DNA of 64,000 nt from Candidatus Pantoea edessiphila. GTDB lineage: Bacteria; Pseudomonadota; Gammaproteobacteria; Enterobacterales; Enterobacteriaceae. The position numbers and the translations under genes were made by a program. The stretch covers positions 86,279 to 150,278 of the forward strand of contig NZ_PDKR01000002.1 of NCBI RefSeq assembly GCF_002933345.1. The letters are read 5' to 3'. A model generated the notes under the pieces. It had not been told where the DNA came from. It did no database searches and worked only from the letters and a program-made list of their open reading frames with translations. Shown piece by piece: positions 42,945-53,432 of the stretch; the first letter of the stretch is position 1, and each line of letters begins with the position of its first letter.

Positions 42945-43130
42945 TGTATTAATCCAAATTTATCAAATTTTGTCTAACATTAATAATTTTTTTATGTTAA
43001 CATTCATTTATTAAATAAACATCATTAAAGACAGTACATTTAATTTGTTTTATAAATTGCTAGTTATTTATTATCATATATATTTAACTATATGCTGTAG
43101 AATTTATTTTAAATTATCGTTTAAAAAAAT

Positions 43131-43163
43131 CAGCTTATACTTATAATAAGCTAAATTAGCTTT
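43131..43163 (+). promoter_or_regulatory. Candidate rpsB mRNA leader structure
   Basis: About 70-100 bases upstream of rpsB two hairpins share one strand. AGCTTAT (43132-43138) can pair with ATAAGCT (43146-43152), or AGCTAA can pair with TTAGCT in AGCTAAATTAGCT starting at 43150. They overlap and so exclude each other. In E. coli, rpsB-tsf is repressed by S2 through its 5' leader. Whether these stems correspond to that site needs alignment. Confidence 0.3.
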
Positions 43164-43229
43164 ATACTAAGATATAGTAGAAAGGTCTATCTATAATAAA
43201 TTCAGACTATAAAAAATCCAGAGGTATTA

Positions 43230-43919
43230 ATGGCAATTATTTCCATGCGTAATATGATTAAGGCTGGTGTTCATTTTGGTCATCAAACTCGTTATTGGAA
43301 TCCTAAAATGAGACCTTTTATATACGGTTCTCGTAATAAAATTCACATTATTGATCTTGAAAAAACTATACCAATGTTTAACAACGCAATTGTTGAATTA
43401 AGTAAAGTATCTTCTCGCAAAGGAAAAATTTTATTTGTTGGTACTAAACGTGCTGCCAGTGAATCAATAAAAAAATCTGCATTAAAATGTGAACAATTTT
43501 TTGTTAACAATCACTGGCTAGGAGGAATGCTAACTAATTGGAAAACTGTTCGGCAATCTATTAAGCGATTAAAAGAACTTGAAATACAGTCTAAAGATGG
43601 TACTCTCAATAAGCTTACTAAAAAAGAAGCTTTGTTACGTATACGTAAATTAGCTAAATTAGAAAATAGCTTAGGTGGTATTAAAGATATGGGTGGTTTA
43701 CCTGATGCTTTATTTGTTATTGATGCTAATAAGGAAAATATTGCAATTAGAGAAGCAAACAATATGGGTATTCCTGTATTTGCTATAGTTGATACAAATT
43801 CTAATCCAGATGGTATCGATTTTGTTATTCCTGGTAATGATGATGCAATGCGTGCGGTCAACCTGTATTTAAATATAGTGGTAACTGCTATACATGAAAG
43901 TTATTCTCAAGGATCTTGA
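43230..43919 (+). CDS. rpsB: 30S ribosomal protein S2
   Basis: Small-subunit protein that binds late at the head-body junction together with S1. The 229 residues are about 12 shorter than E. coli, mostly at the C-terminus, which ends HESYSQGS. Family signatures: [48 protein letters not shown] and [25 protein letters not shown] lies just upstream of ATG 43230. It heads a run of plus-strand genes with tsf next. Confidence 0.99.
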   Translation: MAIISMRNMIKAGVHFGHQTRYWNPKMRPFIYGSRNKIHIIDLEKTIPMFNNAIVELSKVSSRKGKILFVGTKRAASESIKKSALKCEQFFVNNHWLGGMLTNWKTVRQSIKRLKELEIQSKDGTLNKLTKKEALLRIRKLAKLENSLGGIKDMGGLPDALFVIDANKENIAIREANNMGIPVFAIVDTNSNPDGIDFVIPGNDDAMRAVNLYLNIVVTAIHESYSQGS

Positions 43920-44100
43920 CTCTAAAATTAAATAAAATAATTTCACTAAATAATTGATGATTTTTAGGTTTGATATTTTATTTTTCGCTATTTTATTAAG
44001 TTTATAGCTATTATCTTGGATTGTTTATATAATTTTATTTGAATATATTATATCCTTTAACAAGATATAAATTCATAAAAACATCAACTGAGGGTACAAA

Positions 44101-44925
44101 ATGGCTGACATTAATGCTGCATTAATAAAAAAACTTCGAGAATATACTGGTGCAGGAATAATGGAGTGCAAGAAAATATTAATTGAAGTAAATGGTGATA
44201 TTGATTTAGCTATAGAAAATATACGCAAGTCTAGTTCTATTAAGGCACTGAAAAAAATAAATAATGTTGCAGTTAATGGTGTAATTAGAGCTAAAATTTT
44301 AGGTAATTATGGAATAATTTTAGAATTAAATTGTGAAACAGACTTTGTCACAAAAAACAGTGATTTTCTGAATTTTGCTGACAAATTAATAGATGCAGTT
44401 AGTATAAATCCTAAAATTGATATTATTCAACTAAACAAACAATTTGCAGAAGAAAGATCTGAACTAATCGCTAAGATTGGTGAAAATATTTTAATAAAAC
44501 GTATAAATATACTAAAAGGGAATGAGTTAGGCTTATATTTACATAGAGATCGTATTGGTGTATTAGTTTCTGGCTTAAATATTAATAAAACATTAATTAA
44601 GAATATTGCAATGCACATTGCAGCAAGTCAACCAATTTTTATTACACCAGAAGATATACCTAGTAATATTCTTGAAAAAGAATATAAAATCCAAATGGAA
44701 ATTGCAAAAAAATCAAACTCTTCTAAAAATTTTACAGAAAAAATAGTAGAGGGAAGAATGAAAAAGTTTGTAAATGAAATTTCTTTAACTGGTCAAATGT
44801 TCATTATGGATTTAAATAAAACTGTTGGTCATATTCTAAAAGAATCAAAGGCTGAAATAATCAATTTTATACGTTTTGAATTAGGTGAAAAAATAGGAAT
44901 TTTGAAAAAAAATAAATCATGTTAA
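44101..44925 (+). CDS. tsf: Elongation factor Ts
   Basis: Guanine-nucleotide exchange factor for EF-Tu. The 274 residues compare with 283 in E. coli. The N-terminal EF-Tu-binding module (LIKKLREYTGAGIMECKK) and ELNCETDFVTKN, containing the TDFV exchange motif, are intact. TGAGGG precedes ATG 44101. It is followed by the one textbook terminator in the window, so rpsB-tsf is a closed transcription unit separate from pyrH. Confidence 0.99.
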   Translation: MADINAALIKKLREYTGAGIMECKKILIEVNGDIDLAIENIRKSSSIKALKKINNVAVNGVIRAKILGNYGIILELNCETDFVTKNSDFLNFADKLIDAVSINPKIDIIQLNKQFAEERSELIAKIGENILIKRINILKGNELGLYLHRDRIGVLVSGLNINKTLIKNIAMHIAASQPIFITPEDIPSNILEKEYKIQMEIAKKSNSSKNFTEKIVEGRMKKFVNEISLTGQMFIMDLNKTVGHILKESKAEIINFIRFELGEKIGILKKNKSC

Positions 44926-44931
44926 TCTTTT

Positions 44932-44964
44932 AAAAACCGCTTTAAAGTATAGCGGTTTTTTTTT
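44932..44964 (+). terminator. Rho-independent terminator after tsf
   Basis: The stem is AAAAACCGCT (44932-44941) paired with AGCGGTTTTT (44951-44960), with a 9-base loop. The plus strand continues with T to 44964, giving nine consecutive T. It begins seven bases after the tsf stop. It is the clearest intrinsic terminator in the window. Confidence 0.92.
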
Positions 44965-45090
44965 AATATATACAACAATAATAAAGATTATTATCTTATT
45001 ATATCTTAGTGATATTTAGTCATAATAAATAAGCAATATATCATATTTTATATTTCCTTTATCTCTAATTTGCCTCAGGAATAATTGACC

Positions 45091-45816
45091 ATGATAAAAA
45101 ACATAGGTACTGTTTATCGACGTATTTTGTTAAAGATAAGTGGCGAAGCACTACAAGGAAAGGAAAGTTTTGGTATTGATGTAAATTTTCTTAATTATTT
45201 AGCACAAGATATCAAAGAATTGGTTGAACTAGGTGTGCAAGTTGCAGTTGTTATTGGAGGAGGTAATGTATTTAGAGGTGCAACTCTTGCAGAGTTAGGA
45301 ATAAATCGAGTAACAGCTGATTACATGGGAATGTTAGCAACTATAATAAATGGTCTAGCACTTCGTGATTCACTAAATCGTGTTTATCTAAATGTTTGTT
45401 TAATGTCAGCAATTCCTTTAAATAATTTATGTGAAAATTATAATTGGTCAAAAGCTATTACTCTTTTACGTAAGAACTATGTAGTTATATTTTCTGCTGG
45501 TACTGGTAATCCTTTTTTTACTACCGATTCTGCAGCGTGTCTACGTGGAATTGAAATAGAAGCCGATGTAGTATTAAAAGCTACTAAAGTCAATGGTGTA
45601 TATTCTTCTGATCCAAATTATAATCTAGATGCAATTTTATATGATCAATTAACATATTCCGAAGTAATAGAGAAGGAATTAAAAATTATGGATCTTACTG
45701 CATTTACATTAGCACGTTCTCATAATCTGCCAATCCATGTTTTTAATATAAATAAATTTGGTGCATTGAAATGCATAATAATAGGAAAGAAAGAGGGAAC
45801 TTTAATAAAAAATTAA
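45091..45816 (+). CDS. pyrH: UMP kinase
   Basis: Phosphorylates UMP to UDP; hexameric, amino-acid-kinase fold. ATG 45091 gives 241 residues, the E. coli length, with CAGGA ten bases upstream; a TTG two codons earlier lies too close to that site. Motifs: [45 protein letters not shown] and [13 protein letters not shown]. Order pyrH-frr-dxr-uppS-cdsA is as in E. coli. Confidence 0.98.
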   Translation: MIKNIGTVYRRILLKISGEALQGKESFGIDVNFLNYLAQDIKELVELGVQVAVVIGGGNVFRGATLAELGINRVTADYMGMLATIINGLALRDSLNRVYLNVCLMSAIPLNNLCENYNWSKAITLLRKNYVVIFSAGTGNPFFTTDSAACLRGIEIEADVVLKATKVNGVYSSDPNYNLDAILYDQLTYSEVIEKELKIMDLTAFTLARSHNLPIHVFNINKFGALKCIIIGKKEGTLIKN

Positions 45817-45915
45817 TACGCATACGAAATATGAAATATATAATTAAATTAACTAGATTAAATAATCCATTTTAATTTAATAGTATAATAATATAAAAAA
45901 TAAGGATTATGTAAA

Positions 45916-46476
45916 GTGATTAATGATATAAAAAAAGATACTGAAATACGTATGAGTAAGTGTATTGAACTATTAAAAAAAATAATAAGTAAAATTCGTA
46001 CTGGACGTGCTTCAACTACCTTGTTAGATAATATCTCTATAAAATATTATGGCCATTTAACTCCTATTTATAAATTAGCTAATATAACTTTAGAAAATTC
46101 AAGTACATTGAAAATAAATGTATTTGATTCTTCTATTATTGCTGTAATTGAAAATACAATCAGATCATCTAATTTAGGTTTAAACCCTAGCTCTTCAGAA
46201 GGTAATAATATTTATATTCCAATACCCCCATTAACTGAAGAGCGTAGAAAAGAACTAATTAAAATAATAAAAAACTCAGCAGAACAAAGTCGTATTTCAA
46301 TACGTAATATTAGACGAGATAATAATGAAAAAATAAAGATAATGTTAAGAGAAAAGAAAATTAGTGAAGATCAAGAATATAATATACAAGATGAAATTCA
46401 AAAAATAACTCAAAAATATGTTAATAATATTGATAATTTTATTTTAGAAAAAGAGATAGAAATAATGAAATTTTAA
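45916..46476 (+). CDS. frr: Ribosome recycling factor
   Basis: Splits post-termination ribosomes with EF-G. The 186 residues match E. coli (185). The three-helix-bundle signatures ISKIRTGRAS, LKINVFD, PPLTEERRKELIK and SIRNIRRDNNEK are present. The start is GTG 45916 with TAAGGAT upstream; E. coli frr also uses GTG, and the resulting MINDIKKDTEIRM aligns from the first residue. It lies 99 bp after pyrH. Confidence 0.98.
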   Translation: MINDIKKDTEIRMSKCIELLKKIISKIRTGRASTTLLDNISIKYYGHLTPIYKLANITLENSSTLKINVFDSSIIAVIENTIRSSNLGLNPSSSEGNNIYIPIPPLTEERRKELIKIIKNSAEQSRISIRNIRRDNNEKIKIMLREKKISEDQEYNIQDEIQKITQKYVNNIDNFILEKEIEIMKF

Positions 46477-46561
46477 ATTATAAGTATAAAAACAAATTGT
46501 TATTAAGTATTTATAACTAAAAATTTATACTAATAATTTTTTAGTTTGAGTGGATGGTTTT

Positions 46562-47755
46562 ATGAAAAGATTAACTATATTGGGTTCAACAGGATCTATT
46601 GGTATTAATACATTAGAAGTAATTCGTGTTAATCCTAAACTTTACCAGATTATAGCATTAGTTGCTGGTCACAATATTGAATTAATGGTTCAACAATGTA
46701 AATTATTTCAACCGCGTTATGCTGCTATGGCTGATGAACAATCGGCTTTACAAGTTAGCAAAAGATTAAAATTGCTTAATGTAAAGACTGAAGTTTTCTC
46801 AGGGATTAAAGTAGCATGTGAATTAGCAGAACTTGGTGAAGTTGATCAAGTAATGGCTGCTATTGTTGGTACTTCAGGTTTACTACCTACATGGTCTGCA
46901 ATTTGTGCCGGTAAAACTGTATTACTTGCAAATAAAGAATCTCTTGTTACTTGTGGTCGAATTTTTATAGAGGCAGTAAAAAAGTACAATGCAAAACTAC
47001 TTCCTGTAGATAGTGAGCACAATGCCATTTTTCAGGTTTTACCGTTTTCTATACAAAACCATTTAGGTTTTTGTAGTTTACAGGAAAATGGTATTGAATC
47101 AATTATCCTTACAGGATCAGGGGGTCCTTTTCTTAATATAGATTTAAAGTATTTAAATAACATGTCTCCAGAACAAGCATGTACTCATCCAAATTGGTCT
47201 ATGGGTCGTAAAATTTCTGTAGATTCAGCAACTATGATGAATAAAGGTTTTGAATATGTTGAAGCTAGATGCTTGTTTAATGCTAGTGCAAGTCAAATAG
47301 AATTAATATTACATCCTCAATCAATAATTCATTCAATGGTACGTTATTGCGATGGCAGTATATTGGCTCAATTAAGCACTCCTGATATGCGTATACCAAT
47401 CGCTCAAAATATGGCTTGGCCTTCAAAAATTAATACAGGAGTAAAACCATTAGATTTTATTAAGGTTCCTGCCTTTACTTTTATTGAACTAGACTTTATC
47501 CGATATCCTTGTTTAAAATTAATGATAGATGCTTTTAGTGATGGACAAGCAGCAACTATTGCATTAAATGCTGCTAATGAAATTGCTGTTTCAGCATTTC
47601 TAAATTATCAAATCAAATTTATGGATATAATATCATTGAATAAAGAAGTTTTATCATCTTTTTCTTGTCAAGAACCAAAATCAATAGAAGCAGTACTTGA
47701 AATTGATCAAACAGCTCGTAAGATTGCAAAAAAAAATATTTGTCTTTTTCAATAA
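46562..47755 (+). CDS. dxr: 1-deoxy-D-xylulose-5-phosphate reductoisomerase
   Basis: Makes MEP from DXP with NADPH, the second step of non-mevalonate isoprenoid synthesis. ATG 46562 gives [14 protein letters not shown], aligned with E. coli (397 versus 398 residues), with GAGTGGA seven bases upstream; a GTG four codons earlier is rejected. The NADPH motif is residues 8-14, and the metal site [13 protein letters not shown] and [17 protein letters not shown] are intact. The stop codon lies within the left arm of a strong A/T hairpin. Confidence 0.98.
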   Translation: MKRLTILGSTGSIGINTLEVIRVNPKLYQIIALVAGHNIELMVQQCKLFQPRYAAMADEQSALQVSKRLKLLNVKTEVFSGIKVACELAELGEVDQVMAAIVGTSGLLPTWSAICAGKTVLLANKESLVTCGRIFIEAVKKYNAKLLPVDSEHNAIFQVLPFSIQNHLGFCSLQENGIESIILTGSGGPFLNIDLKYLNNMSPEQACTHPNWSMGRKISVDSATMMNKGFEYVEARCLFNASASQIELILHPQSIIHSMVRYCDGSILAQLSTPDMRIPIAQNMAWPSKINTGVKPLDFIKVPAFTFIELDFIRYPCLKLMIDAFSDGQAATIALNAANEIAVSAFLNYQIKFMDIISLNKEVLSSFSCQEPKSIEAVLEIDQTARKIAKKNICLFQ

Positions 47756-47798
47756 TTAATTAAATATTATTAAATAATAATATTTAATTAATTTTTTT
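47754..47798 (+). terminator. All-A/T terminator after dxr
   Basis: An 18-bp perfect stem (47754-47771 with 47776-47793) with loop AAAT starts inside the dxr stop codon and is followed by TTTTT on the plus strand. The left arm reads AATTAATTAAATATTATT, with no G or C in either arm. Shape and position are those of an intrinsic terminator whose GC pairs have been replaced. Confidence 0.6.
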
Positions 47799-47909
47799 AA
47801 CGACATTATTGTTAGAAATATTGAGATAAAATACTACAGAAATTATGATTAATATCAATATATTATTAACTAAACTAATTATTTAATATTAACGAGCTGA
47901 TTATGTATT

Positions 47910-48665
47910 ATGTCACTTTATAATAGTAATTATGATATTAGAAAAAAAAATAATTTGTATCATGTTGCCATTATTATGGATGGCAATGGACGGTGGGCTA
48001 TTAATAAAGGAAAACTGCGTATTCACGGTCATAAAGCTGGTATTCAATCAGTAAAAAGGGCAGTGAATTTTGCTATAAATCATAAAATAAAAGCATTAAC
48101 ACTTTATGCTTTTAGTAGAGATAACTGGAAACGACCCCAACAAGAAGTAGCAGCTTTAATAGGATTATTTGTTTCAACTTTAGAAATTGAAGTAAAAAGC
48201 CTTCACAGGCATAACATTAAATTGCGCATTATCGGTGATGTAAGTTGCTTCAGTGATAATATTCAAGATCGTATTAAGTATTCTGAGGCATTAACTAAAA
48301 ACAATAATGGACTGATACTGAATATAGCAGCTAATTATGACGGACGTTGGGATATAATTCAAGGTGTGAAAAAATTAGCAAAAAAGGTACATAAAGGATT
48401 ATTATGTCCTGATCAAATAACTGAAGATAGTTTGACATCTCAACTTTGTATGCAAGAATTATCATCAGTAGATTTGCTGATAAGAACAGGTGGAGAATAT
48501 AGAATTAGTAATTTTCTATTATGGCAAATTGCTTATGCTGAATTTTATTTCACAAAAGTTCTTTGGCCAGATTTTGATGAAAATATTTTTGAAAAAGCTT
48601 TAAAATCATTTTATTTAAGAGAACGTAGATATGGTGGAGTTTTGTCTGATAAAAAAATTAACTAA
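47910..48665 (+). CDS. uppS: Undecaprenyl diphosphate synthase
   Basis: cis-prenyltransferase that builds the C55 carrier lipid used by MraY and MurG. The 251 residues match E. coli (253). Catalytic Asp24 lies in HVAIIMDGNGRWA; LTLYAFSRDNWKRP, LRIIGD and RTGGEYRISNFLLWQIAY are intact. A run of nine A spans codons 11-14. It starts at ATG 47910 without a strong Shine-Dalgarno, and cdsA follows 12 bp later. Confidence 0.98.
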   Translation: MSLYNSNYDIRKKNNLYHVAIIMDGNGRWAINKGKLRIHGHKAGIQSVKRAVNFAINHKIKALTLYAFSRDNWKRPQQEVAALIGLFVSTLEIEVKSLHRHNIKLRIIGDVSCFSDNIQDRIKYSEALTKNNNGLILNIAANYDGRWDIIQGVKKLAKKVHKGLLCPDQITEDSLTSQLCMQELSSVDLLIRTGGEYRISNFLLWQIAYAEFYFTKVLWPDFDENIFEKALKSFYLRERRYGGVLSDKKIN

Positions 48666-48677
48666 GAGGTAATATTT

Positions 48678-49520
48678 TTGTTAAAAAACCGTTTTTTTAC
48701 TGCTTTAATTTTAACTTTTTTTGTAATTATTTCATTATTCTTGTTATCTCCTTTAAATTTTGCATTAGTGAATACATTAATATGTATGCTTGCAGCTTGG
48801 GAATGGAGCAAATTATCAGGGATAACATTATGTTATCAACGTTTATTAGTAGCTGTATTTTTTGGTTTAATATTAATATTTTTATTTAAAATTAATCGAT
48901 ACGATATACATTCGTTTATAGTAATTTTTTTATTATCTATTTCTGGAATTTGGTGGTTAATAGCATTGTTATTGGTATTAACTTATCCTGTATCTTCTTT
49001 TATTTGGAAAAATTCCTATTTAATTCGTATATCTTTTGGAATGTCTACTCTTATTCCCTTTTTTTATTTTTTAACTACATTTAGATACTTATATTACGAT
49101 ACAGATCGATTTGCTGGATCTTGGTTAATATTATTTATTATTTTTTTAGTATCTTGTGTTGATGCTAGCGCTTACTTTTTTGGTAAGGTTTTTGGTAAAT
49201 ATAAACTCGCACCTATAATTTCTCCTAATAAAACATGGGAAGGTTTTTTAGGTAGTTTGTTTTTTTTATTTATGATAATTTTTTTATTTTCAAATTTAAA
49301 TTTGATAAATTTTTCAAGAAAATTTTTAATATTTTTTTCTTTCATAATAACTTTTGCATCTCTTTTAGGAGATCTTACAGAAAGCATGCTAAAACGTGAA
49401 ATTGGTATTAAAGATAGTAGTAATATTATTCCAGGTCATGGTGGTATTCTTGATCGCATAGATAGTTTAACTATAGTTGTTCCGATGTTTGGCGTAATGG
49501 TAGTAGTAAATTCTATTTAA
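48678..49520 (+). CDS. cdsA: CDP-diacylglycerol synthase
   Basis: Integral membrane enzyme that activates phosphatidate with CTP for phospholipid synthesis. The 280 residues compare with 285 in E. coli. Several hydrophobic helices are visible and the C-terminal signature LLGDLTESMLKREIGIKDSS then PGHGGILDRIDS is intact. The start is TTG 48678 with AAGAGGT upstream, giving MLKNRFFTAL, which aligns with E. coli. It shows that the cell makes its own phospholipid head-group precursors. Confidence 0.97.
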   Translation: MLKNRFFTALILTFFVIISLFLLSPLNFALVNTLICMLAAWEWSKLSGITLCYQRLLVAVFFGLILIFLFKINRYDIHSFIVIFLLSISGIWWLIALLLVLTYPVSSFIWKNSYLIRISFGMSTLIPFFYFLTTFRYLYYDTDRFAGSWLILFIIFLVSCVDASAYFFGKVFGKYKLAPIISPNKTWEGFLGSLFFLFMIIFLFSNLNLINFSRKFLIFFSFIITFASLLGDLTESMLKREIGIKDSSNIIPGHGGILDRIDSLTIVVPMFGVMVVVNSI

Positions 49521-49539
49521 ATAGATTGTAAGGATTATT

Positions 49540-50913
49540 ATGTTAAATATGGTCTGGGATTTTATATTTTTTATTATAACTTTTGGTTTGCTAATTACAG
49601 TGCATGAGTTTGGACATTTTTATATGGCACGCTTTTATGGTGTTAAAGTTAATCTTTTTTCTATTGGTTTAGGCAAACAAATAGTCAAGTTTAATATTCG
49701 TGATACTAACTTTGCTATTTCAATAATTCCTATTGGTGGATATATTAGGATGCTTGATGGACGTTTTGATGATATCCCTGTAGCATTACTTAATCAAACC
49801 TTCAATAATAAACCTATTTGGAAAAGAGCCTTTATTATCTTAGCAGGTCCTGCTGCCAATGCAATACTAGCTATTTTTATCTATCTACTTGTATTTTTAA
49901 AAGGATCAATGGTTTCCTGCCCAGTTATCGGTCATATAAAAAAAGGATCTATAGTAGAAAAAGCTCAAATTGAATCTAGAATGGCAATTAAAAAAATAGA
50001 CCATATCGATACTCCAAATTGGAATACAGTACGTATGATATTGATGTCAAAAATTGATATGCATGAAAACATTTTATTAACACTTGTAAATATTGATAAC
50101 AAAATTACTTACAGAAGAAAAATAAATTTAAGTGAATTAAAATATACTACAAATAATATCAAAGATCCTTTACAGATAATTGGGATTATTCCATTAGATC
50201 TAACAAAAAAATTAGTTGTTACTAAAATAAATAAAGAAATTGTGAAAAATGGTTTACAATTAGGAGATGAAATTACTAAATTAGAAGGTAATGAGTTAAA
50301 TTTGCAATATAATGAATTTAATTCGAAATATTTTATCAATAATATAAAACCATATTTAAACAAAAATATAACGTTGGATATCAATCGTCATGATAAGATC
50401 ATAAAATTAGTAATAAATTCAAATGAAATAATGAGACATTACGTTAAAAAAAATTTGTCTTTAGCTCCATTATATAACGTTATTTATTATAAATTTCCAC
50501 AAAATAATGATATATTACTTTCATTCATTAAGGCTGTTAAAAGAACTTATCAATTAATGAAATTAACTTTCTATTCACTATTGAATTTAATTAAAGGTAA
50601 TACGCATTTAAATGGATTAAGTGGTCCAATTTCGATTGCTAAAGGAGCAAGCTCATCAGCAAAACATGGAATAATTAATTATTTATTATTTTTATCTTTA
50701 ATTAGTATTAATCTTAGTGTTTTTAATTTATTTCCTTTACCAGTTTTAGATGGGGGACACTTATTATTATTGATAGTAGAAAAAATTAGAGGTAAACCAT
50801 TATCTGAGCAAGTTCAGAATATTTTTTATATAATAGGATTTAGTGTTTTAATAATTTTAATAATAGTTGCTTTATCTAATGATTTTTCAAATTTTATTAT
50901 TGGTAAAATTTGA
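49540..50913 (+). CDS. rseP: Site-2 intramembrane zinc protease RseP
   Basis: Inner-membrane protease which in E. coli cleaves RseA and remnant signal peptides. The 457 residues compare with 450. The zinc motif HEFGH is at 22-26 in the first membrane segment, the PDZ region occupies the middle, and the second catalytic motif PVLDGGHLLLL is near residue 405. TAAGGAT precedes ATG 49540. Whether RseA and sigma E persist cannot be seen; cleaning signal peptides is an alternative role. The bamA start is 35 bp after its stop. Confidence 0.96.
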   Translation: MLNMVWDFIFFIITFGLLITVHEFGHFYMARFYGVKVNLFSIGLGKQIVKFNIRDTNFAISIIPIGGYIRMLDGRFDDIPVALLNQTFNNKPIWKRAFIILAGPAANAILAIFIYLLVFLKGSMVSCPVIGHIKKGSIVEKAQIESRMAIKKIDHIDTPNWNTVRMILMSKIDMHENILLTLVNIDNKITYRRKINLSELKYTTNNIKDPLQIIGIIPLDLTKKLVVTKINKEIVKNGLQLGDEITKLEGNELNLQYNEFNSKYFINNIKPYLNKNITLDINRHDKIIKLVINSNEIMRHYVKKNLSLAPLYNVIYYKFPQNNDILLSFIKAVKRTYQLMKLTFYSLLNLIKGNTHLNGLSGPISIAKGASSSAKHGIINYLLFLSLISINLSVFNLFPLPVLDGGHLLLLIVEKIRGKPLSEQVQNIFYIIGFSVLIILIIVALSNDFSNFIIGKI

Positions 50914-50948
50914 TTAACTATAAATACATTAAGGGAAAGTCACAAAAA

Positions 50949-53363
50949 ATGGCAATAAAAAAATTATTTGTATTTTTTCTGTTTTTCATAACAATTAATA
51001 GTTATGGTTCTGATAAAATTAATAAAATTAATTTTGAAGGTTTGCATCGAATATCTTCAAATTTAGTATTATCAAAAATACCAATTAAAATTGGTGATAA
51101 AATTAATAATAATAAAATAAAAAAAATAATTAATTCATTGTATTCTACTCATAATTTTGAAGATATTAAAGTTTTTCAAAATGGTAAGAAATTAACTATT
51201 AGAGTGAAAGAACTTCCAATAATATCTAGAATTACTTTTATGGGTAATAAAATAATTAAGAATGAAGAAATAGAAAAAGTTCTTGAAGATCATGGTGTGT
51301 TTGTAGGCAATATTCTTAATCCATCTGTAATATCTTCAATTAACAAGGGATTAGAGAGTTTTTACCCTAATATAGGTAATTATAATACTGTTATAAAATC
51401 GATTGTCACTCCTTTGCCTAATAATTATGTTGATATTAAATTTATATTTAATGAAGGTGTTTGTACAAATATTTATCAAATAAATATAGTTGGAAATAAT
51501 AAATTTACCTCAGATAAATTAATTTCTTTATTTAAATTACGAGATAAAAGATCGTGGTGGAATATAACAAAAATAAATAGATATCAAAAAGAAATATTAG
51601 AATCTGATCTTAAAAATTTACGTAATTTTTATCTTGAAAATGGTTATTTACGTTTTAAAGTAAAATCTACTAAATTAAGTTTAACACCAGATAAAAAAGG
51701 AATTTATATTACGATATATATTGATGAAGGTGACCAGTATAGAGTTTCAGGCATATCTCTAAAAGGTAACTTAGACGGTCATACGCAAGAAGCTCATGAT
51801 CTAATTACAATTTCTATTTCTGTCGATGATTTGTATAGTATAAATGATATAAAAGAAGTAAAAAATAATATTAAAAAGTTAATTATGAATTTTGGCTATT
51901 CCTTTCCTGTTGTAACAGTCCATTACAAAATAGATGATGTAAATAAGAAAGTTCGATTAGATTTCAATGCTAATGTGGGCAATCGTTATTATGTACGCAA
52001 TATAGATTTTGAAGGTAATAACGTATCAAAAGATATTGTATTGCGTCGTACAATAAAACAAATGGAAGGTACTTGGTTAAGTGGTAATCTTATTGACCAA
52101 AGCACAGAACTGTTAAAAAGAACTGGTTTTTTTAAAACAGTTGAATTAGAAAAAAAATTTCTACCAAATCATCCTGATCAAGTAGATTTGATTTATAAAG
52201 TAAAAGAAAGTAATACTGGTAGTATTAAATTTGGACTAGGATATGGTATAACTAATAATTTAAACTTTCAATTTAGCATAAATAAAGACAACTTATTTGG
52301 TACTGGAAGTAGTATTAGTTTGAATGCTCTTAAAAATAAAAAACAAACTGAAGCTGAAGTCTTATTAATTGATCCATACCTTACAATAAATGGTATTAGT
52401 TTAAGTAATCGTTTTTTTTATAGTAAATTATTCAAAGATAATTCATCTAATGAATATAGTAATGAAAATTATGGTTTTGATAGTACAATAGGTTTTCCAT
52501 TTAATGAAAACAATAGATTAAATCTCGGTGTAGGTTATATTAATTCTAAAATTCTCAACGTAGGCCCTCAAATAGCTGCCTATCGTTATTTTAAATCAGT
52601 TAAAGACTTTGAATGTTTCCCTAGTTATAGAGGTGTTGTTGTAGGTGATATTAACTTTAATTATGGTTGGAATTACAATACACTAGATAGAAATTTTTTC
52701 CCTTCTGAAGGTAACTATATAAACTTGAAAAATAAAATTACCTTTGTTGGATCAACAAATAAATTTTTAAAATTTTCATTAGACGGAACTAAATATATAC
52801 CAATTGATAAAGAAAAAAATTGGATACTCTTAGGACATTCACATTTAGGTTATGGTTATGGTCTTGGTAAAGATCATGAAATGCCTTTTTATGAAAATTT
52901 TTATTTGGGTGGCCCAAAGACCTTAAGAGGTTTTGGAATTAATAGCATTGGTCCAAAAGCTGTTTACTTAAAACAAGATACAGTTACTTCTGATTGCATT
53001 AAAAAGGGAACATGTATATTATCGGATACACCAGTAGGAGGAAACGCAACAATTTCTTCTAATTTAGAATTAATTTTCCCTACACCATTTATTAACGAAA
53101 AATATGTAAGTTCATTTCGTACATCATTATTTTTTGATGTCGGTAACGTATGGGATACTAAGTGGGAAACAACTTATGACGGGAAGTTAATAGAAAATCT
53201 ACCAAATTATAATTCTCCTGAAAAAATTAGAATGTCAACAGGGATTACTTTACAATGGTTATCACCTATTGGTCCTATAGAATTATCTTATGCAATACCA
53301 ATTAAAAAATATGATGGAGATCAAATAGAAAATTTTCAGCTTTTTATTGGTAAAACATGGTAA
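50949..53363 (+). CDS. bamA: Outer membrane protein assembly factor BamA
   Basis: Omp85 barrel that inserts outer-membrane proteins. ATG 50949 (MAIKKLFVFFLFFITINSYG) begins a signal peptide and has AAGGGA upstream; a longer in-frame TTG overlapping rseP is rejected. The 804 residues hold five POTRA domains (about residues 22-420) and a C-terminal barrel, with the LRGFG motif in loop 6 and terminal Trp. Two loop-6 cysteines persist but are closer together (CIKKGTC) than in E. coli. It is retained although lipid A genes next to it are gone. Confidence 0.98.
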   Translation: MAIKKLFVFFLFFITINSYGSDKINKINFEGLHRISSNLVLSKIPIKIGDKINNNKIKKIINSLYSTHNFEDIKVFQNGKKLTIRVKELPIISRITFMGNKIIKNEEIEKVLEDHGVFVGNILNPSVISSINKGLESFYPNIGNYNTVIKSIVTPLPNNYVDIKFIFNEGVCTNIYQINIVGNNKFTSDKLISLFKLRDKRSWWNITKINRYQKEILESDLKNLRNFYLENGYLRFKVKSTKLSLTPDKKGIYITIYIDEGDQYRVSGISLKGNLDGHTQEAHDLITISISVDDLYSINDIKEVKNNIKKLIMNFGYSFPVVTVHYKIDDVNKKVRLDFNANVGNRYYVRNIDFEGNNVSKDIVLRRTIKQMEGTWLSGNLIDQSTELLKRTGFFKTVELEKKFLPNHPDQVDLIYKVKESNTGSIKFGLGYGITNNLNFQFSINKDNLFGTGSSISLNALKNKKQTEAEVLLIDPYLTINGISLSNRFFYSKLFKDNSSNEYSNENYGFDSTIGFPFNENNRLNLGVGYINSKILNVGPQIAAYRYFKSVKDFECFPSYRGVVVGDINFNYGWNYNTLDRNFFPSEGNYINLKNKITFVGSTNKFLKFSLDGTKYIPIDKEKNWILLGHSHLGYGYGLGKDHEMPFYENFYLGGPKTLRGFGINSIGPKAVYLKQDTVTSDCIKKGTCILSDTPVGGNATISSNLELIFPTPFINEKYVSSFRTSLFFDVGNVWDTKWETTYDGKLIENLPNYNSPEKIRMSTGITLQWLSPIGPIELSYAIPIKKYDGDQIENFQLFIGKTW

Positions 53364-53432
53364 TATTAAATTTAAATAGTATAAAAAAATATATTTTTAT
53401 AACTTGATTTTTAATCAAGTATAGGTATTTTT

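Noticed and set aside
53402..53420. Hairpin ACTTGATT / AATCAAGT before skp
   Set aside because: It is only 8 bp with a 3-base loop and no T-run, and it sits where bamA and skp are expected to be co-transcribed; left as chance.
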